Positions 26,166 through 35,651 are shown, counted from the first letter of the stretch. The stretch: 64,000 nucleotides of DNA from Rhodopseudomonas rhenobacensis (GCF_014203125.1 NZ_JACHIH010000016.1:45295-109294), one strand, 5' to 3'. Numbers and translations: made by a program. Notes: generated by a model from the letters alone, not told the origin.

Positions 26166-26316
26166 GTGCCCCGGACGAAAGCGCAGCGCGCCGCACTTGC
26201 GGCGTGGTGCGCTGAGAGCCGGGGCCGTTACGGACCGCGGCTTCTCCCGGCATCACTCGTGACGGTCCCGGTTCTACGGCGCAGCGCTTCGCGCTGCACC
26301 GCGCCCGGGACACGAG
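26166..26316. repeat. Family C inverted repeat (GTGCCCCGGACG...CCCGGGACACG)
   Basis: About 150 bases beginning GTGCCCCGGACGAAAGCGC and ending CGCCCGGGACACGAG, with inner palindromic parts such as GCAGCGCTTCGCGCTGC. Related copies lie near 44.8 and 50.8 kb. It borders the 3' end of fixX. Confidence 0.8.
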
Positions 26317-26356
26317 TCTTGCCTGCGGCGCCAATGCTTACCAGCGCCAACCCCGC

Positions 26357-26653
26357 TCAGCCGAATTTGAACAGCACGCCGTAGCCGCCGCGCGGGTAGC
26401 TCCATTCGATCTCGCCGGAGCCTTCCGCGATCACCCGGCAGGTGCCGCATTCGACGCAGCCGTCCGGTGCGATCTCGACCTGGCCGTTGCTGTTGAGATC
26501 GTAGCAATGCGCCGGGCAGACCTTGAGCAGCGTCAGCAAGGCGGCCGACGGCTTGGTATGCGGCTTGACCTTGATATGGGCCTGGCCGGCGTCGACCAGA
26601 TAGCGATTCTGGAACAGCTTGTCCTCGACCCGCACGCCCGGTTCCGTTGTCAT
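26357..26653 (-). CDS. fixX: Ferredoxin-like protein FixX
   Basis: Protein of 98 residues, last gene of fixABCX. It contains the FixX Cys pattern CPAHCYDLN...CVECGTC for a 4Fe-4S cluster and the opening [17 protein letters not shown]. FixX carries electrons from the FixC flavoprotein/quinone site of the FixABCX bifurcating complex. About 50 bases separate it from fixC. The surrounding operon, NifA site and nif genes make the assignment secure. Confidence 0.95.
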   Translation of the reverse strand: MTTEPGVRVEDKLFQNRYLVDAGQAHIKVKPHTKPSAALLTLLKVCPAHCYDLNSNGQVEIAPDGCVECGTCRVIAEGSGEIEWSYPRGGYGVLFKFG

Positions 26654-26703
26654 GGTTTCGACCTCCGAATAATTCGATCAATCAGTTGCGCTTGCGACGC
26701 TAC

Positions 26704-28011
26704 TCAGCGCCACGCCCGGGCGAAGCGGATGGCATCGCCGAACAGCCCGGTCCAGGACCGCGCCGCCACGAACGACTTCAGCGTCAGCTTTTCCTTCTCC
26801 GCCTTCGGCGTGCCGTCGACGCGGACGAAATTCTGCAGCGCCTTTGACACCAGCTGCGGATAGGTCAGGAAGAAGTTCTGCGACTGGATGTGCAGGAGAC
26901 CCGGCATATCCTTGTACTTCTTCAGGTCCTTGATGACGAAGGAGTCGTCGATCATCTTCTTGTAGAGCGCGAGATTCGCCGCGGTCATCGGATCCTTGCG
27001 CGACTTGATCTGGAAGATCGCCTCGCCGGCGAGCCTTCCCGAAGTCATCGCGAGATTGGAGCCTTCGCGGTGCATCGCGTTGTTGAGTTGCGCTGCGTCG
27101 CCGACCACCACCCAGCCGTCGCCGAACAGTTTCGGGATCGCGTTGTAGCCGCCTTCCGGAATCAGATGGCCGGCATATTCCTTGACTTCCGAGCCTTCGA
27201 TCAGCGGCGCCACCGACGGGTGCTTCTTGAAGCGCTCGAGCAGGTCGTAGGGCGTCTCGCCGGTCTTCTGGAAGTCCGCCACCAGACAGCCGATGCCGAG
27301 CGACACCGATTCCTTGTTGGCATAGATGAAGCCCATGCCGGTCATGCCGCGGGAGATGGTGCCGGCGGCTTCGATCACCACGCCTTCGTCACCCTTGAGG
27401 TTGAACCGCGCCTCGATGGTCTCGCGCGGCAGGAAGTGCATTTCCTTGACCGCGAGTGCGACGTTGTCCGGCGTCGGGCGGTCGCGCAATTCGGCGCGGG
27501 TGCCGAGCAGGCCGTTGACGCCTTCGGCGAGCACGACCACGTCGGCATGAACCTGGCCGCCTTCGCGATCGGTCAACACGCCGATCACCTTGCCATAGGC
27601 GTCCTTGACCAGTTCCTTGACGGTGGTTTCGCACAGCACGATGGCGCCGGCTTCACGCACCTTGGAGGAGAACCAGCGGTCGAACTGCGCCCGGATGATG
27701 GTGTAGCGGTTCGGCTTCTCTTCGTTGAAATCGTCGGAGCGATAGTGCAGCCCGGTGTGGGCGCGCTCGTCCATGATCCAGAACCGCTGCTCGACGAGGT
27801 GGCGCTCCAGCGGCGCGTCCTCGCGGAAGTTCGGCACCAGCTTTTCCAGCATGTCGGCGTACAGGATGGCGCCCTGCACGTTCTTCGAGCCGGGATATTC
27901 GCCGCGCTCGATCTGCAGCACTTTCAGACCGCGCTTGGCCATGGTGAGCGCGGCGGCATTGCCGGCCATGCCGGCACCGACGACGATCGCGTCGAAACGT
28001 TCCTCAATCAT
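26704..28011 (-). CDS. fixC: Flavoprotein-quinone oxidoreductase FixC
   Basis: Protein of 435 residues. N-terminal FAD loop [23 protein letters not shown], then a [15 protein letters not shown] segment and a [31 protein letters not shown]-binding end, as in the ETF:quinone oxidoreductase-like FixC family. In the FixABCX complex it passes one electron of each NADH pair to quinone, driving reduction of ferredoxin by the other. The frame is open far upstream, but the ATG at 28011 matches the family start. Confidence 0.96.
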   Translation of the reverse strand: MIEERFDAIVVGAGMAGNAAALTMAKRGLKVLQIERGEYPGSKNVQGAILYADMLEKLVPNFREDAPLERHLVEQRFWIMDERAHTGLHYRSDDFNEEKPNRYTIIRAQFDRWFSSKVREAGAIVLCETTVKELVKDAYGKVIGVLTDREGGQVHADVVVLAEGVNGLLGTRAELRDRPTPDNVALAVKEMHFLPRETIEARFNLKGDEGVVIEAAGTISRGMTGMGFIYANKESVSLGIGCLVADFQKTGETPYDLLERFKKHPSVAPLIEGSEVKEYAGHLIPEGGYNAIPKLFGDGWVVVGDAAQLNNAMHREGSNLAMTSGRLAGEAIFQIKSRKDPMTAANLALYKKMIDDSFVIKDLKKYKDMPGLLHIQSQNFFLTYPQLVSKALQNFVRVDGTPKAEKEKLTLKSFVAARSWTGLFGDAIRFARAWR

Positions 28012-28022
28012 GGCGATCTCCT

Positions 28023-29132
28023 CTAGCTTGCGATCCGGTCGCGGGTATGTGCGGACAGCCGCTTGCGGAAGGCTTCCGTCAGCGCCGGCAACAGCCGGAT
28101 GGCGTCGGTGACAATGGCGAGATGGGCGAAGTCGAAGATCGGCGCGTTCTTGTCGGTGTTGATCGCCACGATCAGATCGGCGCCGTCGACGCCGACGCGA
28201 TGCTGGATCGCGCCGGAAATGCCGGCGGCGATGTACAGCTTCGGCCGGATGGTCTTGCCGGTCTGGCCGATCTGGCGATCGGCGGCGACCCAGCCCTTCT
28301 GCACCAGCGGCCGCGAGCAGCCATATTCGGCGCCGAGCACGGAGGCGAGTTGCTTGACCAGCTGGAAGTTTTCCAAGGAGCCGAGGCCGAGGCCGCCGGA
28401 GACCACCACGTCGGCGAATGCGAGGTTCGAAGTCGCCTTGTCGCGGTCCGGCACGAAGGCCAGGATCTTGGTGACGATGTCGGCCTCGACCATGCCGAGC
28501 TTGTGCTCGATGACGCGGGCGATCGGCTTTTCGACGCGGTCCGGCATCGGCATCACGCGCGGGCGGACGGTCGCCATCTGCGGCCGGAAGTTCAGCGTGT
28601 AGATGGTGCAGAGCAGCGAGCCGCCGAAGGTCGGCCGGGTCGCGGCGAGCGAGCCGTCGGTGTCGACTTCGAGCTCGGTGCAATCGGCGGTGAGGCCGGT
28701 GAGCAGCGTGGTCGCCACCGCGCCGGCGAGGTCGCGGCCGAGCGTGGAAGCGCCGAGCAGCAGCACTTCCGGCTTATAGGTGTTGACCATGTCGGTCAAA
28801 GCCTTGCTGTAGGGCTCGTTGCGATAATCCTGCAGCACCGGGTCGGCGCAAACGTAAGCGAGGTCGGCGCCGTAGCAGAACGATTCCGCGACGGCGGCGT
28901 TCAACGCCTCGCCCGGCGCGCCGATCAGCACCGCGGCGAGATCGACGCCGAGCTTGTCGGCGAGCTTGCGGCCGGAGCCCATCAGCTCCCAGGAGACCGG
29001 ATGAACGTGGCCGCGCTCTTGCTCGATGAACACCCAGACGTGCTTGTACTGCTTGAAGTGCTCGGACAGCTCCTTCTTCGCAGCCGCGCGTCCGGCGGGC
29101 GCAGGGGTCGGGGTTTTGGTCGGCTGTGCCAT
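28023..29132 (-). CDS. fixB: Electron-transfer flavoprotein alpha-like subunit FixB
   Basis: Protein of 369 residues. An N-terminal Pro/Ala-rich extension ([13 protein letters not shown]) leads into [22 protein letters not shown]. The C-terminal FAD-binding ETF-alpha domain contains [47 protein letters not shown] and [13 protein letters not shown]. With FixA it forms the electron-bifurcating flavoprotein that oxidises NADH. It lies 11 bases upstream of fixC. The longer open frame was trimmed to the ATG at 29132. Confidence 0.95.
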   Translation of the reverse strand: MAQPTKTPTPAPAGRAAAKKELSEHFKQYKHVWVFIEQERGHVHPVSWELMGSGRKLADKLGVDLAAVLIGAPGEALNAAVAESFCYGADLAYVCADPVLQDYRNEPYSKALTDMVNTYKPEVLLLGASTLGRDLAGAVATTLLTGLTADCTELEVDTDGSLAATRPTFGGSLLCTIYTLNFRPQMATVRPRVMPMPDRVEKPIARVIEHKLGMVEADIVTKILAFVPDRDKATSNLAFADVVVSGGLGLGSLENFQLVKQLASVLGAEYGCSRPLVQKGWVAADRQIGQTGKTIRPKLYIAAGISGAIQHRVGVDGADLIVAINTDKNAPIFDFAHLAIVTDAIRLLPALTEAFRKRLSAHTRDRIAS

Positions 29133-29155
29133 CGGAAGCAGCTTTCGTTGGTGTT

Positions 29156-30001
29156 TCAGAAACCGCGGGCGAGTTGGAACATGTCGTCTTCGAGCTTCGG
29201 CCTGAGCTTGAAGATCTCCTCGATCAGCGCGTCGGCCGGCGGACGACCGGCCGGATCGACCAGCGCGGCCTTTTCGGCGCGCGGGGTCGGCGCAAACACG
29301 CGCTTCACCACGGTGGGCGAGCCGCGCAGGCCGCATTTGCCGATATCCTCGACGCCGGCATCCTGGGCGCTCCATTTGACGATCTCGGCGCGCGCTGCGC
29401 TGAGCGCATTGACCATCGAGCCGCGGCGCACCTCGTTGGTGCCCTCCAGCATGGTGATCAGCACCGGCAGCGTCGAGCGCAGCACCTGCACGCCACCCTC
29501 GGAGCGGCGCTCCACTTCGATGCTGCGGCCCTGCAGGTCGAGGTTGACGACCTTGGAGACATAAGTGAGCTGCAGGAAGCCGAGCCGCTTGCAGACGCCG
29601 GGGCCGACCTGGGCGGTGTCGCCGTCGATGGTCTGCTTGCCGGTGAACACGATGTCGACCGGCGCGATGCTCGAGCCGATCTTGCGGACGGCGGCGGCGA
29701 GCGCATAGCTGGTCGCCAAAGTGTCGGCGCCGGCGAAGAAACGGTCGGTCAACAGCACGGCGCGGTCGGCGCCGAAGGTCAGCGCCTTGCGCAACGAGTC
29801 CTCGGCCGAGGGCGGGCCCATGGTCAGCACCGTGACCTCGCCGCCGAATTTGTCGCGCAGCCGCATCGCCTCTTCGAGGGCGAACAGATCATAGGGATTG
29901 ATGATCGTCGGCACCCCTTGGCGCATGATCGTGTTGGTGACCGGATGGACGCGGATCTGCGCCGAATCCGGGACTTGTTTGATACATACGACGATATGCA
30001 T
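29156..30001 (-). CDS. fixA: Electron-transfer flavoprotein beta-like subunit FixA
   Basis: Protein of 281 residues starting [20 protein letters not shown], the standard FixA/ETF-beta opening. It has [16 protein letters not shown] and the ETF-beta signature [22 protein letters not shown]. FixA forms the bifurcating flavoprotein with FixB, using NADH to reduce quinone and a low-potential ferredoxin or flavodoxin for nitrogenase. First gene of fixABCX, with a sigma-54 promoter 36 bases upstream and a NifA site beyond it. Confidence 0.96.
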   Translation of the reverse strand: MHIVVCIKQVPDSAQIRVHPVTNTIMRQGVPTIINPYDLFALEEAMRLRDKFGGEVTVLTMGPPSAEDSLRKALTFGADRAVLLTDRFFAGADTLATSYALAAAVRKIGSSIAPVDIVFTGKQTIDGDTAQVGPGVCKRLGFLQLTYVSKVVNLDLQGRSIEVERRSEGGVQVLRSTLPVLITMLEGTNEVRRGSMVNALSAARAEIVKWSAQDAGVEDIGKCGLRGSPTVVKRVFAPTPRAEKAALVDPAGRPPADALIEEIFKLRPKLEDDMFQLARGF

Positions 30002-30035
30002 GTGCGGCTCCGAAGCTTTCATCTGCCTTGCTAAC

Positions 30036-30052
30036 AGCAAGCCTCATACCAA
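30036..30052 (-). promoter_or_regulatory. Sigma-54 promoter of fixABCX
   Basis: Minus strand TTGGTATGAGGCTTGCT: GG at -24 (30050-30049) and GC at -12 (30038-30037), exactly ten bases apart. Predicted start near 30026 leaves a leader of about 25 bases before fixA. Confidence 0.85.
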
Positions 30053-30157
30053 CTTTTGCGGAGCGCGATTTATCGCGGTGCTACAAAGACTTATAGCGGG
30101 CGCCGGGGGACCGGCCGGCGGCCCGTCAACTGCGCGCGACAATGCGGGTCCGACACT

Positions 30158-30173
30158 TGTCGGGAAGATGACA
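30158..30173. promoter_or_regulatory. NifA upstream activator site for fixABCX
   Basis: TGT-CGGGAAGATG-ACA, the exact TGT-N10-ACA pattern, centred about 140 bases upstream of the predicted fixA start and about 115 bases from the -24 element. Confidence 0.8.
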
Positions 30174-30259
30174 GCGACGCGGGGGAATGGGGACAATGAA
30201 ACCCGCGCGGCCGTAGGGATTCTGTCGCCCGGTCCGCGGAACCCGGGCCCGACATGCGA

Positions 30260-30285
30260 CGAGCGGCGCTTGGCGGCGCCGCTCG
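30260..30285 (-). terminator. Stem-loop downstream of nifW
   Basis: CGAGCGGCGC-TTGGCG-GCGCCGCTCG is a perfect 10-bp stem about 60 bases beyond the nifW stop and before the fixA activator site. No T-run follows on the minus strand, so it may be a Rho-dependent end or an RNA-stabilising hairpin rather than a classic terminator. Confidence 0.4.
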
Positions 30286-30346
30286 GGGGTGTTCGTCGAT
30301 GTCGAAAACCGCACCCGCTGTTCGCGCGGGTACGATCGCCAAGATG

Positions 30347-30694
30347 TTACTTCAGGGTCTCGAGCGGGACGAAATGGCTCTTCTTCGGCGCCACCGCGTC
30401 CTTCAACACCTTGAACACCCGCTGATCCAGCGGCGTCGAGGTGAGGAAGTCCTCATAGGCGCGTTCCAGCACCGCCTTGCAGCGCGCCGCGACGACCGAA
30501 TTCGGCACGCCGTCGAGATCTTCGCTGGCGAGATATTGTCCCATCCGCTTCAGGATATGCAGCCGCGCCACGTCGAGCACCTTGGGATCGAAGCAGACGC
30601 CGAGCAGGGTGAAGAACTCCTCCGCCGAGCCGGCGCGCTTCAGCTGGTCGACCACGTTGCCGGCGGCGAGAGTGGGTTGGGTGGGCGAGCACAT
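30347..30694 (-). CDS. nifW: Nitrogenase stabilising/protective protein NifW
   Basis: Protein of 115 residues. LKRAGSAEEFFTLLGVCFDPKVLDVARLHILKRMGQYL is the NifW signature, followed by ALERAYEDFLTSTPLDQRVFKVL-like residues. NifW associates with the MoFe protein and protects or helps mature it under oxygen. Last gene of the iscA-nifU-S-V-W operon, about 45 bases after nifV. The start is set at ATG 30694 (MCSPTQPTL); the upstream frame is nifV tail shadow. Confidence 0.93.
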   Translation of the reverse strand: MCSPTQPTLAAGNVVDQLKRAGSAEEFFTLLGVCFDPKVLDVARLHILKRMGQYLASEDLDGVPNSVVAARCKAVLERAYEDFLTSTPLDQRVFKVLKDAVAPKKSHFVPLETLK

Positions 30695-30738
30695 GTTTCG
30701 GCGTCCTTCTGTTGGCGGTGGACCGCGGCGCGCGGCCG

Positions 30739-31938
30739 TTAGGCGCAATTCGGTAGGCTAGGGTCGCAGACCTCGCGCCAGATCGCGGCCAGCGTCTCGG
30801 CTTCGACCGGCCCCTTGTTGGCGACGGCGTGTTCGCGGACCCGGGCGAGAATGCCCTGCAGCTCGGCCGGCGTCGCCGGCAGGTTCAGCGCCGCCAGCGT
30901 CGAGGTGATCGCCGACAGCCCGGAATGCTTGCCGATCACGATGCGGTTGGAGCGGCCGAACAGCCGCGGGTCGAGCGACTGGTAGGTGCGGTGATCTTTC
31001 AACAGCCCGTCGACGTGGATGCCGGACTCATGGGTGAAGACGTGCTCGCCGACGATCGCCTTGTTGAGCGGGATGGTACGCGACGCCGCCGCCGCCACGA
31101 TCGCGGCGACGCGGCCGAGCTCCGACAGCACCACGCCGGTGTCGCGGCCGTAGAGCTGCTTCAGCGCCACCGCGACTTCCTCGAGCGGCGCATTGCCGGC
31201 GCGTTCGCCGAGCCCGATCACCGTGACCGAGGCGTGGCTGGCGCCGGCCTTGATCGCCGCCAACGTGTTGGCGGTGGCGAGGCCGAGATCGTCGTGGCCG
31301 TGGAACTCGAGTTCGAGATCGGTGGAGCGGCGCAGCGCCGCCATCAATTGGTAGCTGGCGTCGGGATCGAGCACGGAGAGCGTATCCGCGATACGAAAGC
31401 GGCGGGCGCCGGCGGCTTTGGCCTCGGCGATGATCTCGGTGAGAAAGCCGACATCGGCGCGCGAAGAATCCTCGCCGCCGACCGCGACCGCAAGCCCCTT
31501 GTCGCGGGCGTAGCCGACCACGCGCTTCAGCATTTCGATGGCGTTAGAGCGCTTGCCGCCGAGCTTGGCGGCGATCTGCACGTCGGACACCGGCACCGAC
31601 AGGTTGACCATCGCCACGCCGGCAGCGAGTGCGGCGTCGACGTCCTCGGTGCGCATCCGGCACCAGGCGATGGTGGTCAGCGGCAGGCCTTGCTCGACGA
31701 TGGCGCGGATCGCGGTGATTTCTTCGCGGCCCATCGCCGGGGTGCCGGCTTCGATCTCAGGAACGCCGGCCAGTGCCAGCGCCCGCGCAATCGCGACCTT
31801 TTCGGTGGTGGTGAAGGCGACGCCCGGCGCCTGCTCGCCGTCGCGCAGCGTGGTGTCGTTCAGCACGATGGCGGGAAGCGTGGTCGGGCCGGCGGCGGGA
31901 CGGGTGCGCGGCACGTCGAATCCGAAATCTCTAAACAT
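30739..31938 (-). CDS. nifV: Homocitrate synthase
   Basis: Protein of 399 residues. LNDTTLRDGEQAPGVAFTTTEK is the isopropylmalate/homocitrate synthase motif, with FHGHDDLGLATANTLAAI and VFTHESGIHVDGLLKD downstream. NifV condenses acetyl-CoA with 2-oxoglutarate to homocitrate, the organic ligand of FeMo-cofactor. Its start overlaps the nifS stop by eight bases. Length is close to the family's about 380 residues. Confidence 0.96.
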   Translation of the reverse strand: MFRDFGFDVPRTRPAAGPTTLPAIVLNDTTLRDGEQAPGVAFTTTEKVAIARALALAGVPEIEAGTPAMGREEITAIRAIVEQGLPLTTIAWCRMRTEDVDAALAAGVAMVNLSVPVSDVQIAAKLGGKRSNAIEMLKRVVGYARDKGLAVAVGGEDSSRADVGFLTEIIAEAKAAGARRFRIADTLSVLDPDASYQLMAALRRSTDLELEFHGHDDLGLATANTLAAIKAGASHASVTVIGLGERAGNAPLEEVAVALKQLYGRDTGVVLSELGRVAAIVAAAASRTIPLNKAIVGEHVFTHESGIHVDGLLKDHRTYQSLDPRLFGRSNRIVIGKHSGLSAITSTLAALNLPATPAELQGILARVREHAVANKGPVEAETLAAIWREVCDPSLPNCA

Positions 31939-33142
31939 GCGCCTGGTCGAGCGCCTGCGGCGCCCCCTCCTGTGATCCGAACGGCGAAATCGCCCGCAGC
32001 TTGGCAACGATCGGCGGCACCGCGGCAATCGCGCGGTCGATGTCGGCTTCCGTGGTGTCGCGCGACAACGAGAACCGCACCGCGCCGCGCACCGCTTCCT
32101 TGGCGACGTGCATCGCGGTCAGCACATGCGACGGCTCGAACGAGCCGACCGAACAGGCCGAGCCCATCGACACCGCGATGCCGGCGCGATCGAGCAAGAG
32201 CACGATGCTTTCGCCTTCGATGAAAGAGAACGCGATGGTCGAGGTGTTGGGCAGCCGCTCGGCGCCGGCGCCGACGGCAACGCACTGCCCCACCTCCGCG
32301 AGGATGCCTTGCTCCAGCCGGTCGCGCAGCGCGCGGACCCGCACGTTCTCGTCGTCCATATGCGCCGCGGCGAGTTCGGCGGCGGCGCCGAGGCCGACGA
32401 TGCCCGGCATGTTCTCGGTGCCGGGGCGACGGCCGCGTTCCTGATGGCCGCCCTTGAGCTGCGGCTTGAAGCGCACGCTACTCCGCAGATACAGCGCGCC
32501 GACGCCCTTCGGCGCGTGAAACTTGTGGCCGGACAGCGACAGCATGTCGATCTCGGTCGCCTTCAGGTCGATCGGCAGCTTGCCGACCGCCTGCACCGCG
32601 TCGGTGTGAAACAGCGCGCCGAATTCCTTGGCCTGTTCGGCCAGTTCCGGCACCGGGAAGATCACCCCGGTCTCGTTGTTGGCCCACATGATCGACACCA
32701 CCGCGACGCGCTCCGACAACGCGGCCTTGTAGGCGGCGAGATCGAGCCAGCCTTCGCGGTCCACCGGAATGACGTGGATGCGGATGCCTTTGTTCTTTTC
32801 CAGCCAGGCGCACAGCGCCAGCACCGCCGGATGTTCGACGGCGCTGATGATGATCTCGCGCCGCCGCGGCGAAGCTTCCAGCGCCGACATGATCGCAGCA
32901 TTAGCGCCTTCGGTGCCGCCGGAATTGAACACGATCTCGGCCGCCTGTTCGGCGCCGAGCAACGCCCTCACCTGCTCGCGGGCGCGCCTGAGCGCTGCGC
33001 CTGCGGCTTCGCCGAAGCCGTGCTTCGACGACGGATTGCCATAGGTTTCGGTGAACAGCGGCAGCATCTTGTCGACGACGCGGGGATCGACCGCGGTGGT
33101 GGCGTTGGCGTCGAGATAGACCATTCGCGCTGCTCCGCTCAT
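31931..33142 (-). CDS. nifS: Cysteine desulfurase NifS
   Basis: PLP enzyme of 403 residues. VYLDANATTAVDP opens it, the PLP Lys lies in LSGHKFHAPKGVGALY, and the sulfur-accepting Cys in SMGSACSVGSFEPSHVL. NifS takes sulfur from cysteine and gives it to NifU for Fe-S assembly. The start at ATG 33142 overlaps the nifU stop by four bases. Upstream open frame is nifU shadow. Confidence 0.96.
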   Translation of the reverse strand: MSGAARMVYLDANATTAVDPRVVDKMLPLFTETYGNPSSKHGFGEAAGAALRRAREQVRALLGAEQAAEIVFNSGGTEGANAAIMSALEASPRRREIIISAVEHPAVLALCAWLEKNKGIRIHVIPVDREGWLDLAAYKAALSERVAVVSIMWANNETGVIFPVPELAEQAKEFGALFHTDAVQAVGKLPIDLKATEIDMLSLSGHKFHAPKGVGALYLRSSVRFKPQLKGGHQERGRRPGTENMPGIVGLGAAAELAAAHMDDENVRVRALRDRLEQGILAEVGQCVAVGAGAERLPNTSTIAFSFIEGESIVLLLDRAGIAVSMGSACSVGSFEPSHVLTAMHVAKEAVRGAVRFSLSRDTTEADIDRAIAAVPPIVAKLRAISPFGSQEGAPQALDQAHV

Positions 33143-34155
33143 GACACCGGCACCACGCGCACCACACGCTGCAGCTTCTCGGCGAGCTGCGCCTGCACGC
33201 CGGACAGCGTCACCGACGCCAACTGGCAGTCGACGCAATTGCCCGACAGCCGCAGATAGATGGTGTTGCCGTCGACATCGACCAGCTCGCAGTCGCCGCC
33301 GTCGCGCTGCAGATGCGGGCGCAAGGCTTCGACCGCCTGCTTGATCAGTTCGAATTGTTCGGGCGTGCCGCGGTCGCGATTTTCCGACGGCGGCAGCACC
33401 GGGCGCGGCGCGGCCGACGTCGGCGCCGGGCGCGGCGGAATCGCGATGTGGCTCGGAATATTTGCGCGCGCGCCGGAGCCCAGCGGCGGCGGCGCGTCGC
33501 CGCGCGGCTTCAAAGCTTCACTGGACGGCGGCACCGAGCCCGGCCGGTAGGCCTGCCGCGGCGCCAGATTGCCTTCGGCGACCATCTCGGCATTGACCCG
33601 CGCCAGCACGGTTTCGACCTGCTTGTAGCAGCCAAAGCAGCCGCCGCCGGCCTTGGTATGAAACGTCACCTGGTGCGGATCGGTGAGATGATTGATGCGG
33701 ATGGTGCGCGCGGCCATCGCCTCGGTGACGCCGAAGCATTTGCAGATCGTCGCGGAGTCCGCGGCGGGGGCCGGCGCGCCATGCCGGCGATAGTCGGCGA
33801 TGGCGTTTTGGACGGCTTCGTAGGTCATCACCGAACAGTACATCCGCTCGGCCGGCAGCCCGCCGAGGAAGTCGACGACGTCGGCGGCGGTGATTTCCAA
33901 CGCCTCGTCGGTGGTCTTGCCGGTGATCAGTTCGGTGATCGCCGAGGACGAGGCGATCGCAGAGCTGCAGCCGAAGGTCTGGAACCGGGCCTGCTCGATC
34001 CGGTCGGTCGCGGGATCGATCTGCAGCATCAGCTTGACGGCGTCGCCCCAGCCCATGGTGCCGACCGAGCCGACCGCGTTGGCCTGCGCCAGCACGCCAA
34101 CATTGCGCGGGTTGGCAAAGTGCTCGCCGAAGGCGTCGTGCTGCATCGTCGGCAT
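33139..34155 (-). CDS. nifU: Fe-S cluster scaffold NifU (first scaffold Cys replaced by Trp)
   Basis: Protein of 338 residues with three domains. The IscU-like N-terminus is residues 1-125. The central permanent 2Fe-2S domain has Cys138, Cys140, Cys173 and Cys176 (CKCFGVTE and CFGC). After a Pro-rich linker (about residues 200-255) comes a C-terminal Nfu domain with CVDC. It builds 4Fe-4S units for nitrogenase with sulfur from NifS. In the N-domain the usual three ligands are Cys, Cys, Cys; Cys63 and Cys107 are present, but the first position reads GTMGWGDAV, so Trp36 (TGG) replaces Cys. The neighbouring Asp38 is kept. This is either a real variant or a sequencing change. Confidence 0.94.
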   Translation of the reverse strand: MPTMQHDAFGEHFANPRNVGVLAQANAVGSVGTMGWGDAVKLMLQIDPATDRIEQARFQTFGCSSAIASSSAITELITGKTTDEALEITAADVVDFLGGLPAERMYCSVMTYEAVQNAIADYRRHGAPAPAADSATICKCFGVTEAMAARTIRINHLTDPHQVTFHTKAGGGCFGCYKQVETVLARVNAEMVAEGNLAPRQAYRPGSVPPSSEALKPRGDAPPPLGSGARANIPSHIAIPPRPAPTSAAPRPVLPPSENRDRGTPEQFELIKQAVEALRPHLQRDGGDCELVDVDGNTIYLRLSGNCVDCQLASVTLSGVQAQLAEKLQRVVRVVPVS

Positions 34156-34174
34156 CAGGCGGCCTCGCGCGGAG

Positions 34175-34495
34175 TTAGCCGAAGGATTTGCCGCACCCGC
34201 ATTTGGTGCCGGCGTTGGGATTGTCGAAGGTGAAGCCGGAGCCTTCCAGGCTTTCGACGAAGCCGATCTTCAGCCCGGTCAACAGCGGCTGGGAGTCCGG
34301 GTCGAGGAACACTTTCACCCCGCCGGCGTCGATCACGGCGTCGTCGGCGCGCGGCTCGGTGTCGAGCCCGATCAGATATTTGAAGCCGGCGCAGCCGCCG
34401 GTCTCGACCATGACGCGCAACCCGCCATCGGACTTGCCGGCGCGAGACATCGCGGCCTTGACGGCGTTACCGGCTTCTTCGCTCAGGGTGATCAT
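34175..34495 (-). CDS. iscA: IscA/HesB-type iron-sulfur assembly protein (nif-associated)
   Basis: Protein of 106 residues with the A-type carrier fold: MITLSEEAGNAVKAAMSRAG, Cys35 in ETGGCAGFKYLIG, and Cys99 and Cys101 in NAGTKCGCGKSFG. A-type carriers pass clusters from NifU to apo-proteins. First gene of the iscA-nifU-S-V-W operon, 19 bases before nifU, with a near-perfect sigma-54 promoter and a NifA site upstream. A second IscA-like gene lies in the nifB operon. Confidence 0.95.
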   Translation of the reverse strand: MITLSEEAGNAVKAAMSRAGKSDGGLRVMVETGGCAGFKYLIGLDTEPRADDAVIDAGGVKVFLDPDSQPLLTGLKIGFVESLEGSGFTFDNPNAGTKCGCGKSFG

Positions 34496-34532
34496 GTCGC
34501 ACGCTCCTCTGCATCGCTTGTGACCATCACTA

Positions 34533-34548
34533 AGCAACAGCCGTGCCA
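34533..34548 (-). promoter_or_regulatory. Sigma-54 promoter of iscA-nifUSVW
   Basis: Minus strand TGGCACGGCTGTTGCT fits the TGGCACG-N4-TTGCW consensus exactly; GG 34547-34546, GC 34535-34534. Predicted start is near 34523, about 28 bases before the ATG. Confidence 0.93.
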
Positions 34549-34608
34549 TCGTGGCTGCAGGCTCATAAACCCGCGAAAACGTAGGGGTTTCTCGCTGTCG
34601 GGCCGGAA

Positions 34609-34624
34609 TGTCGGGATTGCGACA
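34609..34624. promoter_or_regulatory. NifA site for iscA-nifUSVW
   Basis: TGT-CGGGATTGCG-ACA, exact TGT-N10-ACA, centred about 93 bases upstream of the predicted transcription start, the usual distance for NifA. Confidence 0.88.
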
Positions 34625-34715
34625 AGGCGAGCTGATTGCGACAGCGTCGCAAAGACGACGGCGGGAAGAAGCGATTACGAGACGAAGATGACGAGACGCC
34701 TCCGCAAAGAGTGCC

Positions 34716-34838
34716 GTCATTCCGGGGCGCGAACAGCGTCAGCTGTGAGCGAACCCGGAATCTCGCAACCGGGCCGGCGATCGCCTCGCAGCGAGATTCC
34801 GGGTTCGCTCGGCCTGCGGCCTCGCGCCCCGGAATGAC
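34716..34838. repeat. Family B inverted repeat
   Basis: Fifth copy, GTCATTCCGGGGCGCGAACAGC...GCGCCCCGGAATGAC, about 123 bases. It lies in the gene-free stretch 34496-34931, between the nifQ end and the iscA promoter region. Confidence 0.85.
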
Positions 34839-34931
34839 GGCGTGGTAATGGGTTGAAAGCCTCTACCCAAAGAGTGGCTTCAAACCGAGACAACGGGGCA
34901 AGACTGGTCCGACTGGTCCGACCAGTTCGAA

Positions 34932-35639
34932 CTAGGACGCCTGCAGCGCGGCGGTGCGGCGGCGGTCGGCCATTCGGCTTTCGCCGCTCTCGTCGCCGAA
35001 GCAGCGCGCGAAATCGCCGCAATGGGTGCAGACCGGCGTCGAGCACATCACGATGCCGTCGTCCTCGCAGAGCTTGCGGTAGAAGAACCGCTTCCAGCGC
35101 ATATTGCCGGTGTTGCTCAGCGCCAATGGAGCGAAATGCCGGGTCAACAGCCGCGACAGCTCGTTGCGGTCGCGCAGCCCGAGATCTTCCCACAGATGGT
35201 TCGGCTCCATGGCGCGGCGCGCCACCATCGCGGCGAGCCAGCGGCCGACGTCGCCCTCGCTCGAGCGATTGGCGAGCAGCAGGTCGCGTACCATGCCGGC
35301 CTCGTCGTCGTCGAGCGGTTCGCCGGCGATCGAGGGGATGAACAGCTTTGCGATATGCGGAAACCAGCGCCCCAGCAGCTCCACCAGATCATCTGCCAAA
35401 AGCCCGCTGCGTTCGGCGAGCGCGCCCTGCTCGGTCAACGCCACCGCAAGAATCGACGCCAGCACGTGGCGGTCGAACTCGCGATCGTCGTCGATCCGGG
35501 CGCTGGCCGCGGCGCGGCCGGTGAGCACGCGGTAGATCGCCGCCGCCGGCGACGCCTCGTCGCAATCATCGGTGACCACCAGATGCGGCGCGCGCCGTGC
35601 TGGTCCGACCGAATTGTGCTGCAGCGCTGCGCCGATCAC
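34932..35639 (-). CDS. nifQ: Molybdenum-donating protein NifQ
   Basis: Protein of 235 residues. The NifQ signature Cx4Cx2Cx5C is complete at Cys199, Cys204, Cys207 and Cys213 (CSTPVCTHCGDFARC), preceded by RWKRFFYRKLCEDDGIVM. NifQ carries a Mo-Fe-S cluster and delivers molybdenum to NifE-N/NifH for FeMo-cofactor. Last gene of the long nifHDKENX operon, 12 bases after fdxB. The N-terminal half (residues 1-80) is longer than in Klebsiella. Confidence 0.94.
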   Translation of the reverse strand: MIGAALQHNSVGPARRAPHLVVTDDCDEASPAAAIYRVLTGRAAASARIDDDREFDRHVLASILAVALTEQGALAERSGLLADDLVELLGRWFPHIAKLFIPSIAGEPLDDDEAGMVRDLLLANRSSEGDVGRWLAAMVARRAMEPNHLWEDLGLRDRNELSRLLTRHFAPLALSNTGNMRWKRFFYRKLCEDDGIVMCSTPVCTHCGDFARCFGDESGESRMADRRRTAALQAS

Positions 35640-35651
35640 GGGGAAACTCCT

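Noticed and set aside
25667..26356. Insertion sequence remnant in the repeat-rich gap
   Set aside because: No transposase fragment is visible; the segment is explained by repeat families A, B and C.
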